Part shown: in pieces, positions 34,130 to 43,216 of the stretch
How positions within the stretch are numbered: position 1 is the first letter of the stretch
Layout of the letters: each line of letters begins with the position of its first letter
Assembly (NCBI RefSeq): GCF_009827545.1
Contig: NZ_WTYS01000001.1
Coordinates: forward strand, 2,567,772 to 2,631,771
Length of the DNA stretch: 64,000 bases
From: Pontixanthobacter gangjinensis
GTDB taxonomy: Bacteria > Pseudomonadota > Alphaproteobacteria > Sphingomonadales > Sphingomonadaceae
Direction of reading: 5' to 3'
Program-made: the position numbers and the translations under genes
The notes under the pieces: model-generated
Database searches by the model: none
What the model saw: only the letters and a program-made list of their open reading frames with translations
Told to the model about the DNA's origin: nothing

Positions 34130-34534
34130 TTGGCTCCATTCACTAAATCGGCGATCACTTTGACGCCCATTCCTGCAATCGCCATCTAGGGGTCAATGAT
34201 AGAAATTTGGAACCCGACCAATCTCTGCGATAATCATTAGATCTAGTATCCAATGAAGCAAAACCAGGAGGGTATGGTGCCGTTTGGCGATATGACCTTC
34301 CTCGTGATTTATACTTACCACTCTGAAATGCGGTTTTTTGCCGCCGTTTTCCCAAGAAAAACCACGTGAATCGGTTACGGGCTTGTCAGCCAGATCAAAC
34401 CGCATCAGCCTCTCCTTCGATATCTACTTCGGCGACTTTACGAGCGAAAATCTAGGACGGGTGCTTTCCCTGGGCGTACAAACATTTGAACCGGATTGTC
34501 TGCGAGCGCAGCAGTGGATGCCTCCGCCCACTAG
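34130..34534. other. Stretch without a confident gene
   Basis: On the minus strand a frame begins MRFDLADKPVTDSRGFSWEN at 34405, and a second frame ends RWRLQEWASK at 34155. Together they may be a frameshifted relic of one short gene, but no family is recognised and neither has a good ribosome-binding site. Nothing else is seen. Confidence 0.3.
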
Positions 34535-34975
34535 CTATGCAGCGGGTATCCCTATTAACTCGATCTTGTATCCGTCCGGGTCTGCAAGAAATGCGATGTC
34601 CTCGCGGTATCCAGTTTCATCCACTGCGTGCGTCATGGGCCCGGCATCGCGTGTTATCGCAATTCCCATGCCCTTCAGCCGTTCGCAGGCCCCATAAATG
34701 TCAGCGACCCCCAGAGCCACATGCCCAAATCCGCTTCCATGGGAGTATTCTTCGGCATCCCAATTCCAGGTCAGCTCGATCATAGGTCCATTGCAATCGT
34801 TAGCGTACCCCATAAATACCAATGTGAAGCGGCCGTTAGTGAACGTTTCCCTCCGCAGTTCGCGCATGCCAAGCGCATCCCGGTAAAACGCAATGGATTG
34901 GTCTAAGTCGCTGACTCGGACCATTGTATACAGGATTGATGACGGGAGAGCGGAAGGTTCGATTGAAGTGTTCAT
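34535..34975 (-). CDS. Glyoxalase I-like protein (lactoylglutathione lyase family)
   Basis: A 146-residue VOC protein that follows bacterial GloA closely: ILYTMVRVSDLDQSIAFYRD, MIELTWNW, GFGHVALGV and ADPDGYKIELI. Three of the four metal ligands of GloA are present (Glu in MIELT, His in GFGHV, Glu in KIELI). The first, His in LHTMLRV of E. coli GloA, is Tyr here. This may alter metal binding or substrate. The start MNTSIEP at 34975 is preferred over one 15 codons upstream. It lies downstream of the tautomerase and exported-protein genes on the same strand. Confidence 0.8.
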   Translation of the reverse strand: MNTSIEPSALPSSILYTMVRVSDLDQSIAFYRDALGMRELRRETFTNGRFTLVFMGYANDCNGPMIELTWNWDAEEYSHGSGFGHVALGVADIYGACERLKGMGIAITRDAGPMTHAVDETGYREDIAFLADPDGYKIELIGIPAA

Positions 34976-35080
34976 GAATTTTCTCAGTGTGCGAGGGGGC
35001 CAAAAACTGGCGAGCGGCACCAGGCCACCCGCCAGCGATAGCTTCTACGTGGCCCAATGGGGGTGGGCGGGCCAGCAGAG

Positions 35081-35560
35081 CTATTTACAAATCGAGCCGG
35101 TGTAGCGGACAAGACCAACGAGATTGTCGGGGTCTCGCAGATCGACGAGTCCGTAACTGCTGAACTGGCCAGTATAACCCTCAAGCGTTCCGCGGGTTAC
35201 GTCGTCTTGGATATGGTAGGTAATCTCGATCATATACCGACCTGGTTTTCCCGGAATGGCCGTGAGCACGCCCAAGTCCTTGGTCTGAAACGCGCCGCCG
35301 TCATCCCGGCCGAAATAATGTTCCATATCCATTTCGAGGCCGGTGGCTGTCTCCCTTTGCGCCGTAATTTTGCCAGCAGCATTTTGGACACTCCCTGTAA
35401 GGGCAGCAGAAATAATCATCGGTTTACCTTCTCCTTCGGCGTAGAAGTGAGGGATCGCGACGCCGCCAATAGCCATGCAGCTTTTTGCATGGGCGGTTGA
35501 GGTAAAGCTGGCAGCCAAAATGGACGCGGCAACTAGTGCGATTGTAGTTTTCTTGAGCAT
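35081..35560 (-). CDS. Exported protein of unknown function
   Basis: A 159-residue protein with a clear Sec signal peptide (MLKKTTIALVAASILAASFT, cleaved after AHA). The mature part is beta-rich, with two cysteines (KSCMAIGG and the final GSICK) that could pair. No family is recognised. It follows the tautomerase gene by 37 bases and is probably in the same operon, under the palindromic operators at 36.1 kb. Confidence 0.6.
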   Translation of the reverse strand: MLKKTTIALVAASILAASFTSTAHAKSCMAIGGVAIPHFYAEGEGKPMIISAALTGSVQNAAGKITAQRETATGLEMDMEHYFGRDDGGAFQTKDLGVLTAIPGKPGRYMIEITYHIQDDVTRGTLEGYTGQFSSYGLVDLRDPDNLVGLVRYTGSICK

Positions 35561-35597
35561 TGGTCTTCCTTTTTATCTTTGTGAGAGTCCGCTTGGA

Positions 35598-36029
35598 TTA
35601 AGCGGCTTGCTTAATGTTCATTGCAGACTGGATATCGGGCAAACGCAGAACCTGCCCCGCCCCCCAGTTGCCGTCGGTAATTTCGTAGAGCATCGTCCAG
35701 TGGTTCAGACGCCCCTCCACTGGCCCGACGATATCATCGACAATCTTGCCAATTGCGCTGATAAGCCTCCCTCGGGTGATATCAGTGAGCGCGCCTTCAG
35801 GAGTGTGTATGGCGATGCGTAAAGGCGGTGCGTCGATGACTTTCCCACCAACATAAATAGCGTCTTGCGGAAGCTCAAAGTAATGCGCCCAGACAAGTGC
35901 TTGCGCAGCGGCATCATCAATTTCGGCGCACTCGGCTTCTAGAATCGCATTGGAAATACGAGAAACCAGCGCTCCCTGCGCTGTTTTGTCCAGCGAATCT
36001 TGTGAAGTAATAATCTGAAGGTAAGGCAT
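35598..36029 (-). CDS. Tautomerase-family protein
   Basis: A 143-residue protein beginning MPYLQIITSQDSLD. Pro as the second residue is the catalytic base of 4-oxalocrotonate tautomerase-like enzymes, and the length fits the double-motif forms. The second half (PPLRIAIHTPEGALTDITRG) resembles another tautomerase repeat. It is divergent from a TetR gene, with three palindromes between them. The substrate is unknown. Confidence 0.7.
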   Translation of the reverse strand: MPYLQIITSQDSLDKTAQGALVSRISNAILEAECAEIDDAAAQALVWAHYFELPQDAIYVGGKVIDAPPLRIAIHTPEGALTDITRGRLISAIGKIVDDIVGPVEGRLNHWTMLYEITDGNWGAGQVLRLPDIQSAMNIKQAA

Positions 36030-36070
36030 ATTTTTCCTTGATCGGTCAGCAAAGCGCCTAAGCCTTGCAT

Positions 36071-36159
36071 TTATATAATGATCGTTATATAAAATCCGTG
36101 AGGATCAGATATATAGCGATCGCTATGCCGTCAAGACATATATAACGATCGTTATATAT
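36071..36159. promoter_or_regulatory. Three operators for the divergent TetR regulator
   Basis: Three related palindromes centred on CGATCG or TGATCG fill the divergent promoter. They are 36071-36092 (TATATAATGATCGTTATATA with one mismatch), 36111-36126 (ATATAGCGATCGCTAT, perfect) and 36138-36159 (22 bases, perfect, core ATAACGATCGTTAT). The repeated symmetry strongly suggests cooperative binding by the TetR protein encoded just to the right. Confidence 0.75.
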
Positions 36160-36186
36160 ATTTTTGGAACCGATAAGGAATTGAGT

Positions 36187-36744
36187 TTGACGAAGCAGGA
36201 TGAGCGTAAGCTGGAAACAAGGCGCCGGATCCTGGACGCGGCAGGTCGTGGTTTCCGCAGTAAGGGATACGATGGGATCGGAGTTGACGGGCTTGCAAAG
36301 GGGGCTGGCGTTACATCCGGGGCGTTCTACGCACACTTTGGCTCGAAGGCGGCGGCATTTGAGGCCGCGCTTATAGCTGGCCTTGACGAAGTCATTGCAG
36401 CCGTTCCCGAGTTTCAATTGAAGCATGGCGATGATTGGACGACGGAATTTTCAAACTATTATCTTGGCAAAGCGCACCGCGATAATCTGTCCGGCGGATG
36501 CGCTATGGCAGCGTTTTCTCCAGAAGTTGTTCGCGCTAGCGAAAAAACACGCGCGCTCTACGAACAGAAGATGCAAGCAATTGCTGGTTTGGTCGCGGAT
36601 AAGATGGATGGGGCAAGCAAACCGGAACGACTCGCAAATGCATGGTCCTATCTCAGCAGTTTGATTGGCGGTGTCACACTGGCACGCGCTGTGAACAGCC
36701 CTTCATTATCAGACAAAATATTGGACGCTGCGAAGCGAACTTGA
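36187..36744 (+). CDS. TetR-family repressor
   Basis: A 185-residue regulator: RRRILDAAGRGFRSKGYDGI, then the helix-turn-helix VDGLAKGAGVTSGAFYAHFG, then a ligand domain with GGCAMAAFSPEVVRA. The TTG at 36187 is chosen because AAGGAA lies six bases upstream; a TTG two codons earlier is possible. It is likely autoregulated through the three palindromes at 36071-36159 and controls the divergent tautomerase operon. Confidence 0.85.
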   Translation: MTKQDERKLETRRRILDAAGRGFRSKGYDGIGVDGLAKGAGVTSGAFYAHFGSKAAAFEAALIAGLDEVIAAVPEFQLKHGDDWTTEFSNYYLGKAHRDNLSGGCAMAAFSPEVVRASEKTRALYEQKMQAIAGLVADKMDGASKPERLANAWSYLSSLIGGVTLARAVNSPSLSDKILDAAKRT

Positions 36745-36792
36745 GCAGCTCCTAGCAAGGCGAATTGTATTTCAAGACAGGTGGTGTGAAAT

Positions 36793-37633
36793 GGTGCTGT
36801 CAGTCTAACTGCAACTTGTCTCCGATTTGCAAAGCTCTCCCCTTCCCCGACATGGATCAGGCCATAAGATTTTGCCACTCAGCCAGGGCGGCTGAACGGG
36901 CGGACTTGTAAGTTTGTCTATCGACGAGGTGGCGCTGCGAGTCGAAGTGGTTGTGGAGGTTGGCGTGGAGCGAAGCGAACTTCTGTAACGATTTCATTTG
37001 TCGAAACCGTAACATCGCTCGCTCTCGTCGTCGAAACGGTTGGTGCGAGTTTTCGACTCGGTTGTTCTTCCACCGCCCTACTTCTTGGCGATCGAGATTG
37101 CCAAGATCACGCATCGCTGCAGGGTATGATTTGAGCCCGTCGGTAACGATCCGCTCCACTTGACCATGCCGCTTCATCGCCTTCCTCAGGAAGCGCAGCG
37201 CCGCCTTCTTGTCTCGTCTCTTGGTGACGTAGCTCTCGAGGATCTCGCCCTCTTGGTCGACCGCTCGCCACAGGTAATGCATCTCACCATTGATCTTCAC
37301 ATAGACCTCATCGAGGTGCCATTTCCATTGGCGAAAACCCCGCATTCGGCTGATCCGTTGACGCTTCACATCGGCAGCGAACAGAGGGCCGAACCGGTTC
37401 CACCAATGCCGGACCGTCTCGTGGCAGATGTCGATACCGCGCTCCGACAACAGATCCTCGACATTCCGCAAGCTCAGCGGGAAACGGACGTACATCATCA
37501 CGACCAACCGGATAATCTCGGGCGAGGAGTTGAAATAGCGAAATGGGCTCGCTGGCTTCTTGGGTCTGGGCATCGCCCTGCCCTAGCTGATCAGGCGCGA
37601 TACGCTAGCCGGTGCATTTGCTCTGACAGTGCC
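36793..37633 (-). mobile_element. IS6-family insertion sequence, copy D
   Basis: An 841-base element from GGTGCTGTCA to TCTGACAGTGCC. The flanks GTGAAAT and TTTGGGA differ, so there is no target duplication. It lies between the TetR gene and the 3' end of a hydrolase gene, nine bases from that stop codon. Confidence 0.9.
36857..37573 (-). CDS. IS6-family transposase (copy D)
   Basis: A 238-residue DDE transposase with MPRPKKPASP at the start and LHANLHNHFDSQRHLVDRQT near the end. Catalytic residues are intact. Its C-terminal half is closest to copy E; its N-terminal half is closer to copy A, which suggests recombination between copies. Confidence 0.9.
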   Translation of the reverse strand: MPRPKKPASPFRYFNSSPEIIRLVVMMYVRFPLSLRNVEDLLSERGIDICHETVRHWWNRFGPLFAADVKRQRISRMRGFRQWKWHLDEVYVKINGEMHYLWRAVDQEGEILESYVTKRRDKKAALRFLRKAMKRHGQVERIVTDGLKSYPAAMRDLGNLDRQEVGRWKNNRVENSHQPFRRRERAMLRFRQMKSLQKFASLHANLHNHFDSQRHLVDRQTYKSARSAALAEWQNLMA

Positions 37634-37641
37634 TTTGGGAC

Positions 37642-38559
37642 TTATGACGATTTCGAACAATCAGCTGAGTTACCTTGCAGAAAGTTGGTGGCAAGAAAAC
37701 GCTCGACCGCATCGAAGTGATCAAGCGGCGCAGTATGCCCGCCTTCGATTGCAAGATGTTCGAAATGGTGTGCAAATCCGTTCTTCTGGAGGCGCTGCTC
37801 CATCGAGGCAGACATCTCTGTTGAAGGCCAAGCTTCATCTTTAGTCGCCGATAAGAAAAAAACCGGGCCATTGATTTTCTCGACCGCGATCGAAGCTCTG
37901 TCCACGGCCTTTTGATCTTTTAGCATCTCTTCCCAAGTGGCCCTTAGATCACCCTTAATTAGCGGCCATGTCGCGCTTGACGGGACTGGCACAAACGGCA
38001 GGTTATTCCCGTCCAAGGTGAATGAAGGAGTGTTCATCGCAATGGTGAGTGCTGGATACACTGCATTTCCAGGCACTATCGCCACGACAGCATCGATGTC
38101 GGGATAGTAGCTTCCAAGCAGCAGAGCCAACTCTGCGCCCTTGGAACCGCCAATCAGTGCGACGCATTTCCCGTTAATCTTGGGATTTTTGGCGGCTTCC
38201 CGGATTGCTTGGTGGACGCCCTCCAAAGCGATGCGGTCTAGGTTTTGCGGCGTCCCCGTCTCACCAAAATACGCCACCGACAGGAATGAGTACCCCTGCG
38301 CGATGAACTCGTCGCGCTGCCCCTTCCAAAAGTCGCTTGCCCAGGCATTGCCGCCTTCGGACCCGCCGAAACCGACGATCAGAGGTTGGTTGTCGCCCTC
38401 TCCCAGAAAGAGCTCTGTATTAACTTTGCCATGGTTTTCTGGCAGCGTCTGATCATCAAAGCTGAGCAGCAAATAGGCGTAGGAACCAATTGCCAGCACG
38501 ACTAGCGCAGATATCGAAATACCTACCCATTTTAACAACTTGATTGACTTGGTCATCAT
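37642..38559 (-). CDS. Alpha/beta hydrolase, acyl-CoA thioesterase (BAAT)-like
   Basis: A 305-residue hydrolase with an N-terminal membrane anchor (about residues 10-32), so it is probably a membrane-attached protein facing the periplasm. The nucleophile elbow is [13 protein letters not shown], with later Asp in [10 protein letters not shown] and His in [11 protein letters not shown], like the BAAT/acyl-CoA thioester hydrolase C-terminal family. It is the last gene of a three-gene operon and overlaps the XRE gene in ATGA. The substrate is unknown. Confidence 0.7.
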   Translation of the reverse strand: MMTKSIKLLKWVGISISALVVLAIGSYAYLLLSFDDQTLPENHGKVNTELFLGEGDNQPLIVGFGGSEGGNAWASDFWKGQRDEFIAQGYSFLSVAYFGETGTPQNLDRIALEGVHQAIREAAKNPKINGKCVALIGGSKGAELALLLGSYYPDIDAVVAIVPGNAVYPALTIAMNTPSFTLDGNNLPFVPVPSSATWPLIKGDLRATWEEMLKDQKAVDRASIAVEKINGPVFFLSATKDEAWPSTEMSASMEQRLQKNGFAHHFEHLAIEGGHTAPLDHFDAVERFLATNFLQGNSADCSKSS

Positions 38560-38816
38560 GAATCCTTTTCGGTTCGGGCCTGAGCAGCAGCGTGACCCAA
38601 TTCCATATCTTTCCAGAAAAACAGCTCATCGACACTACATCCAAATGCAGCTGCCAATTTCATGGCCAGTTCCAGAGATGGGGCATATCGGCCCGTTTCT
38701 AGGGCCACAATTGTTTGGCGTGTGACGCCCACGATTTGGGCGAGTTGCGCCTGGGTCATTTCGGCTTGGTCAAAGCGGCACCGCCGAATGTTATTGCCTA
38801 TCTGAAGGGTAGTCAT
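38556..38816 (-). CDS. XRE-type HTH regulator
   Basis: An 86-residue protein that is almost entirely a Cro/CI-type helix-turn-helix: [39 protein letters not shown] followed by [11 protein letters not shown]. This resembles small regulators encoded with a membrane partner. It overlaps the genes on both sides by four bases. It is the natural candidate to bind the TGTCTGGT palindromes upstream of the operon. Confidence 0.85.
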   Translation of the reverse strand: MTTLQIGNNIRRCRFDQAEMTQAQLAQIVGVTRQTIVALETGRYAPSLELAMKLAAAFGCSVDELFFWKDMELGHAAAQARTEKDS

Positions 38817-39436
38817 TCGACAGGACCTATGGCGTTATTGGCATCGGTATCTCGGGCATATTCAATCAATTGGACTACATATTTGATCAATAAAGACGCG
38901 ACGATTATCGCAATCTGGATATTGGCGGCCATGAAGAGTGTCAGCGATTTTCCCTGAATTGGCGGGAGAAATCCCATAACAAACGAAAATACGACCAGAC
39001 CTGCGATCAAGGATACAAAGCCCGCTTTTGTCCCACGCGCGATAATCGTTTCGTCGCGCTCATCGCGGTTACTGCCTGCCTTGCTCACTACAAAGCTCAC
39101 GCCAATCATCGCCGCTAGTATTGTCCATGAATCTATCGCGAGATAAGTCCCTTGGCCGACGTGGAAGTCTATGTCCGGATAGGCGAGCGTCACGACCTGA
39201 TGCCCAAAAAGCAGCGCAGTCCCAATAGCATAAAAACGCACATTTCTCTCAGGGGCACTCGGCTCCAATCCGGTTGTTTTTTCTAGTTTTGCCCATCGCC
39301 GCCATGCCCACATAGTCCATGCGACGAGAACCAGCGCGCCGATCCAGCCAGTCGGGAAATTCAACTGGAGGGACGCTAGTGCAAGCAGAGATCCGATTAC
39401 TAACGCACCGCATATGGCAATGATACTTCTTGGCAT
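38813..39436 (-). CDS. Membrane protein, partner of the XRE regulator
   Basis: A 207-residue protein with about six hydrophobic segments and, between the fourth and fifth, the polar block [19 protein letters not shown] DERxxxI-x-x-R-G motif of this kind is common in small membrane proteins encoded beside XRE regulators. It is the first gene of the three-gene operon. No biochemical role is known to me. Confidence 0.65.
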   Translation of the reverse strand: MPRSIIAICGALVIGSLLALASLQLNFPTGWIGALVLVAWTMWAWRRWAKLEKTTGLEPSAPERNVRFYAIGTALLFGHQVVTLAYPDIDFHVGQGTYLAIDSWTILAAMIGVSFVVSKAGSNRDERDETIIARGTKAGFVSLIAGLVVFSFVMGFLPPIQGKSLTLFMAANIQIAIIVASLLIKYVVQLIEYARDTDANNAIGPVE

Positions 39437-39452
39437 TAGCTAATCTATTCCT

Positions 39453-39491
39453 TGTCTGGTTTACAGGACATAGTGTCTGGTGAACCAGACA
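39453..39491. promoter_or_regulatory. Tandem operators upstream of the membrane protein/XRE operon
   Basis: TGTCTGGTGAACCAGACA (39474-39491) has perfect eight-base arms. A weaker copy, TGTCTGGTTTACAGGACA, lies at 39453-39470. They lie 17 to 55 bases upstream of the first start codon, suited to autoregulation by the XRE protein. Confidence 0.65.
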
Positions 39492-39725
39492 TCAAGCAAT
39501 AAGTCAAATTGCCCTGAAGTGGGCGTTCAGATCACAGCTTCCGAAAGTTAGCTTCCCACGCCAGTTGGCGCTGACAGTCATCGTAAACGAAGCGCGGTTT
39601 GCAGAGACAATAGCGGCGGCGCGGTCTTTGCGGACGGTTGTTCTTGTGAGCATTCCTCTGCCGTTTACCAATGCGAACTATGATCCACGCAACCAGACCT
39701 GAAATTTAGAAAATGCGGATCCATC

Positions 39726-39824
39726 ATGCTCTTCGTTGCCATCATAATTGCATCAGCACTTGTATCATTGATCCCCGCCGGAGTGGTGAAGCTATTGATG
39801 TCATTGGTGTTTGGCAGGTCAGCT
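39726..39824 (+). pseudogene. Truncated membrane protein start, cut by IS6
   Basis: A frame opening MLFVAIIIASALVSLIPAGV and continuing with hydrophobic residues for 33 codons runs into the IS6 copy E end. It looks like the first membrane helix of a protein whose remainder was removed. The 230 bases before it show no other gene. Confidence 0.35.
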
Positions 39825-40665
39825 GGTGCTGTCAGTTCAATCGCAACTAGTCTCCGATTTGCGTAGCTATCCCCTTCCCCGGCATGACTCAGGCCATAAG
39901 GTTTTGCCACTCAGCCAGGGCGGCCGAGCGGGCAGTCTTGTGAGTTTGTCTATCGATCAGGTGGCGCTGTGAATTGAAGTGATTGTGGAGGTTGGCGTGG
40001 AGCGAAGCGAACTTCTGTAACGATTTCATTTGTCGAAACCGTAACATCGCTCGCTCTCGTCGTCGAAACGGTTGGTGCGAGTTTTCGACTCGGTTGTTCT
40101 TCCACCGCCCCACTTCCTGGCGATCGAGGCTGCCAAGATCACGCATTGCTGCAGGGTACGATTTGAGCCCGTCGGTGATGATCCTTTCCGCCTGACCGTA
40201 CCGCTTTAGTGCCTTCTTCAAGAACTGTAGAGCTGCCTTTTTGTCGCGCCTTTTGGTCACGTAGCTCTCGAGGATCTCGCATTCTTGGTCGACCGCACGC
40301 CACAAATAGTGGGTCTCGCCGTTGATCTTCACAAACACCTCATCAAGGTGCCAGCGCCAATGACGAAAGCCTTTCATCCGGCTGATGCGCTGGCACCAAA
40401 TGTCTGCTGCAAACATCGGTCCAAAACGGTTCCAATACAGTCGCACCGTCTCGTGGCAAACGTCAATCCCGCGCTCGAACAGCAAGTCTTCAACGTTCCG
40501 CAAACTCAGCGGGAAACGCACGTACATCATCACGACCAGGCGGATAATCTCGGGAGATGAGTTGAAATAGCGAAACGGACTGACTGACTTGGATGGCCTT
40601 GGCATCGCCCTGCCCTACCCGTTCAGCCCGCGATTTCAATCAAGTGCATTTGCTTTGACAGCACC
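39825..40665 (-). mobile_element. IS6-family insertion sequence, copy E
   Basis: An 841-base element from GGTGCTGTCA to TGACAGCACC, holding one transposase gene. The flanks GTCAGCT and CTTCCGA do not match. On its right the methyltransferase gene begins 55 bases away. Confidence 0.9.
39889..40605 (-). CDS. IS6-family transposase (copy E)
   Basis: A 238-residue DDE transposase starting MPRPSKSVSPFRYFNSSPEI. It has a few private substitutions (VRLYWNRFG, ADIWCQRIS, QECEILESY), the last replacing a conserved Gly by Cys. The DDE residues are intact, though slight decay may have begun. Confidence 0.88.
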   Translation of the reverse strand: MPRPSKSVSPFRYFNSSPEIIRLVVMMYVRFPLSLRNVEDLLFERGIDVCHETVRLYWNRFGPMFAADIWCQRISRMKGFRHWRWHLDEVFVKINGETHYLWRAVDQECEILESYVTKRRDKKAALQFLKKALKRYGQAERIITDGLKSYPAAMRDLGSLDRQEVGRWKNNRVENSHQPFRRRERAMLRFRQMKSLQKFASLHANLHNHFNSQRHLIDRQTHKTARSAALAEWQNLMA

Positions 40666-40720
40666 CTTCCGACTGTTGTCAAGCTTGTGCTACCAGAGTG
40701 CGGGTTCTGGAGTAATTCAA

Positions 40721-41548
40721 ATGGCACTCGAAGCTGAAGTATCTGCACATTATGCCAACGGTAGGCTGCTCGAACGGATTCTTGAAGCGCTCAATGAAAT
40801 GGGGATTTCGCCCGCTTCTGCGACACCAAGGGATTTGAAATCAGTTGACGAATTTCACGTCGGTGGAATTTCAGCGACGACTGCATTGATCGATCAACTT
40901 GAACTAAAACCAGAGATGAAGGTTCTTGATATTGGTTCCGGCATTGGTGGCACCGCCCGTTTCGTTGCGGGAGAAACGGGAGCACACGTTACAGGCGTGG
41001 ACCTAACGCCAGAATACACCTCCACAGCGATAGCCTTGAGCAAGTTAGTCGGCATGGACGATGCGACCGACTTCCAAACTGCCAGCGCGCTTAATCTACC
41101 CTTCGATGATGACAGTTTCGATGCTGCCTTGATGCTTCATGTTGGCATGAACATCCCCGATAAGTCCGCACTTTTGGATGAGGCCGCACGCGTGCTGCGC
41201 CCTAATGGTCTATTCGCAATTTACGACATCATGAAAGTTGGAGCTGAGCCGATCTCATTGCCGGTTCCGTGGGCAAGCATCGGGAAGAACTCTTTTCTTG
41301 TGGACCTTCAAACATATCGAGAGGCGTCGGTTCAAGCGGGATTTGCGGAAGTTTCAAGTCGCGACAAGACGACAACAGCGCTCGAATTTTTTGCCGAGCA
41401 GAAGCTACGCAGTGGGGCCGATGGCTTACCAGCAGTCGGGTTGCATATTCTCATGGGAGCCGACTTTCCAACGAAGCTCGCTAACATGGTCAGCAATATT
41501 TCGAATGGACGGATTGCACCCACAGAGCTCATTCTCCGATTAGGATAG
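40721..41548 (+). CDS. SAM-dependent methyltransferase
   Basis: A 275-residue class I methyltransferase: motif I VLDIGSGIGGTARFVA, acidic loop GVDLTPEYTS, motif post-I QTASALNLPFDDDSFDAALM and RVLRPNGLFAIYDIM. The layout resembles the UbiE/glycine-sarcosine methyltransferase group. The ATG at 40721 is used; the open frame extends upstream into the IS6 end but that part has no fold. The substrate is unknown. Confidence 0.85.
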   Translation: MALEAEVSAHYANGRLLERILEALNEMGISPASATPRDLKSVDEFHVGGISATTALIDQLELKPEMKVLDIGSGIGGTARFVAGETGAHVTGVDLTPEYTSTAIALSKLVGMDDATDFQTASALNLPFDDDSFDAALMLHVGMNIPDKSALLDEAARVLRPNGLFAIYDIMKVGAEPISLPVPWASIGKNSFLVDLQTYREASVQAGFAEVSSRDKTTTALEFFAEQKLRSGADGLPAVGLHILMGADFPTKLANMVSNISNGRIAPTELILRLG

Positions 41549-41570
41549 TTGCCTCTGACGATAGTGCTCC

Positions 41571-41699
41571 AATGTCCGCTTCCCACCCCAATTGAGGCCA
41601 TTTAGCAGCGCCTCGAACTTCGCCAAAAGCAGATTGGCAGCTTTCCGCGCCTCGCACACAAATGCGGACCGCCAGCTAACGACCCAATAGCGGACATTA
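41571..41699. repeat. Dispersed repeat, unit 5
   Basis: Opens AATGTCCGCTTCCCACCCC and closes CTAACGACCCAATAGCGGACATT, with the same interior order as units 3 and 4. It lies behind the methyltransferase gene. Confidence 0.75.
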
Positions 41700-41794
41700 T
41701 GGGAAACAGTATCATATGTTCGAATCGGGATCGCTCCCAGACTTATAGTAACGCTAGAATCATGATCTTCGCCCGGTCCTTTTTGACGCCTGCA

Positions 41795-43216
41795 TTATTC
41801 ATTGTGTTTCACGATCTTCTCAATGCTGCTTGGAGACGCAGAGGTGTTTTTACGATCAAAATTAAATATGTAGGCCGCGCCTGATTCACTGCCGCGGTCC
41901 TCATTTCGAACCGCTGCGATCAACGCATTCTTGTGAGACATTGCGACGCTCCAACCCAGCAAATCGCCGGATGCACCATCGTCAGCCGTTAACTTGGTCA
42001 ACAGTGTCCAAGAGTTGCCAGTGCGTTTGAACACATAGGCAGCGCCGGAATCATCACCTCGATCATCTTGATGCATTGCGCCAACTAGTGCTGTGTCTTC
42101 GTGGAGCGCAACGTCACGTCCGAATCTATCATCTGCTTCGCCGTCTGGAGCAACCAGCTTTGCTTGCTGGTGCCAAATCGTTCCATTCCGCGTAAATACA
42201 TATGCAGCGCCCGCATCTACGCCCATAACCTTGTCATCATCTCGCCGTGCTGAGATCAGAGCGGTGTCACCAGACATAGCGACACGTACACCAAAAATAT
42301 CAGTCTCTGCGCCGTCTGAAGCCGTAAGTTTAGCTTGCTGAACCCAATTATCTCCAGAGCGAATGAACACGTACGCGGCACCTGCGTTGGTGGCCCTTTC
42401 GTCGTTCAGATCGGCGCCAATCAGGACCGTATCGCATGTAAGTGCCACGCTTATGCCGAACAGGTCGCCACTTGCTCCATCTAAAGCGGTAAGCTTAGCC
42501 TGCTGGTCCCAAACCATTCCGTTCCGAGTAAACACATAAACGGCCCCCGAGCCATCGCCCTTATCATCATCATGCGGTGCTCCGACCACAATCGTTTCGC
42601 CAAAAATTGCGACATTCTGCCCAAATGCATCATCCGCATCACCGTCCGACGCCGTTAGTTTGGCCTGTTGCTGCCAAGCGTGACCCGAGCGCTCGAACAC
42701 ATAGACCGCCCCGGCATTATCGCCGTTTTGATCATGGCCAATGGCACCCGCAATCGCGATATGGCCCGAAATCGCCACATTCCCTCCAAGCGTATCACCC
42801 GCCTGGGCATCATGAGCGGTGAGTTTGGCTTGCTGTTGCCAAGTGTTTTTGAAGCGAGTGAAAATATACGCAGCGCCCGTATCTACGCCCTTAGTTTCGT
42901 CATCGGCTCGAAAGGCCCCGACTATCGCCGTATCCTCGGATATCGCAACGCTAAAACCGAAGAAGTCCCCTGGAGCTCCGTCGGCAGAATGAATTTTGTT
43001 TTGCGCAGGCCAGATGAAGGAAGGGGCTGGAGCATGAGACGGCAAAACCGGGCGGACATGACCGTCAATTAGAGGCGCTTTTTTGGTTCGGTTGATTCCG
43101 ATAGTTTCGCAATTATTGGTTTCGGTGGCACTGTTCCCGATAGTTGGGGCCGATAGTACGGCACTTAATAACAGCAGTCTTGTCACATTTCGCATGCGAT
43201 CACTCTTTCTGTACAT
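41795..43216 (-). CDS. Exported FG-GAP repeat protein (beta-propeller)
   Basis: A 473-residue exported protein with a signal peptide (RNVTRLLLLSAVLSAPTIGN). Seven repeats of about 54 residues follow, each with the pattern W-x-QQAKL-x-A-x-DG, then FG-x-x-VA-x-S-x-DTA-x-x-GA, then DD and GAAYVF. Such FG-GAP propellers bind calcium and act as surface adhesion or recognition domains. The start at 43216 (MYRKSDRM) is preferred; the signal also works from 43195. No covalent partner domain is present, unlike the ASPIC/UnbV fusion at 5724. Confidence 0.8.
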   Translation of the reverse strand: MYRKSDRMRNVTRLLLLSAVLSAPTIGNSATETNNCETIGINRTKKAPLIDGHVRPVLPSHAPAPSFIWPAQNKIHSADGAPGDFFGFSVAISEDTAIVGAFRADDETKGVDTGAAYIFTRFKNTWQQQAKLTAHDAQAGDTLGGNVAISGHIAIAGAIGHDQNGDNAGAVYVFERSGHAWQQQAKLTASDGDADDAFGQNVAIFGETIVVGAPHDDDKGDGSGAVYVFTRNGMVWDQQAKLTALDGASGDLFGISVALTCDTVLIGADLNDERATNAGAAYVFIRSGDNWVQQAKLTASDGAETDIFGVRVAMSGDTALISARRDDDKVMGVDAGAAYVFTRNGTIWHQQAKLVAPDGEADDRFGRDVALHEDTALVGAMHQDDRGDDSGAAYVFKRTGNSWTLLTKLTADDGASGDLLGWSVAMSHKNALIAAVRNEDRGSESGAAYIFNFDRKNTSASPSSIEKIVKHNE

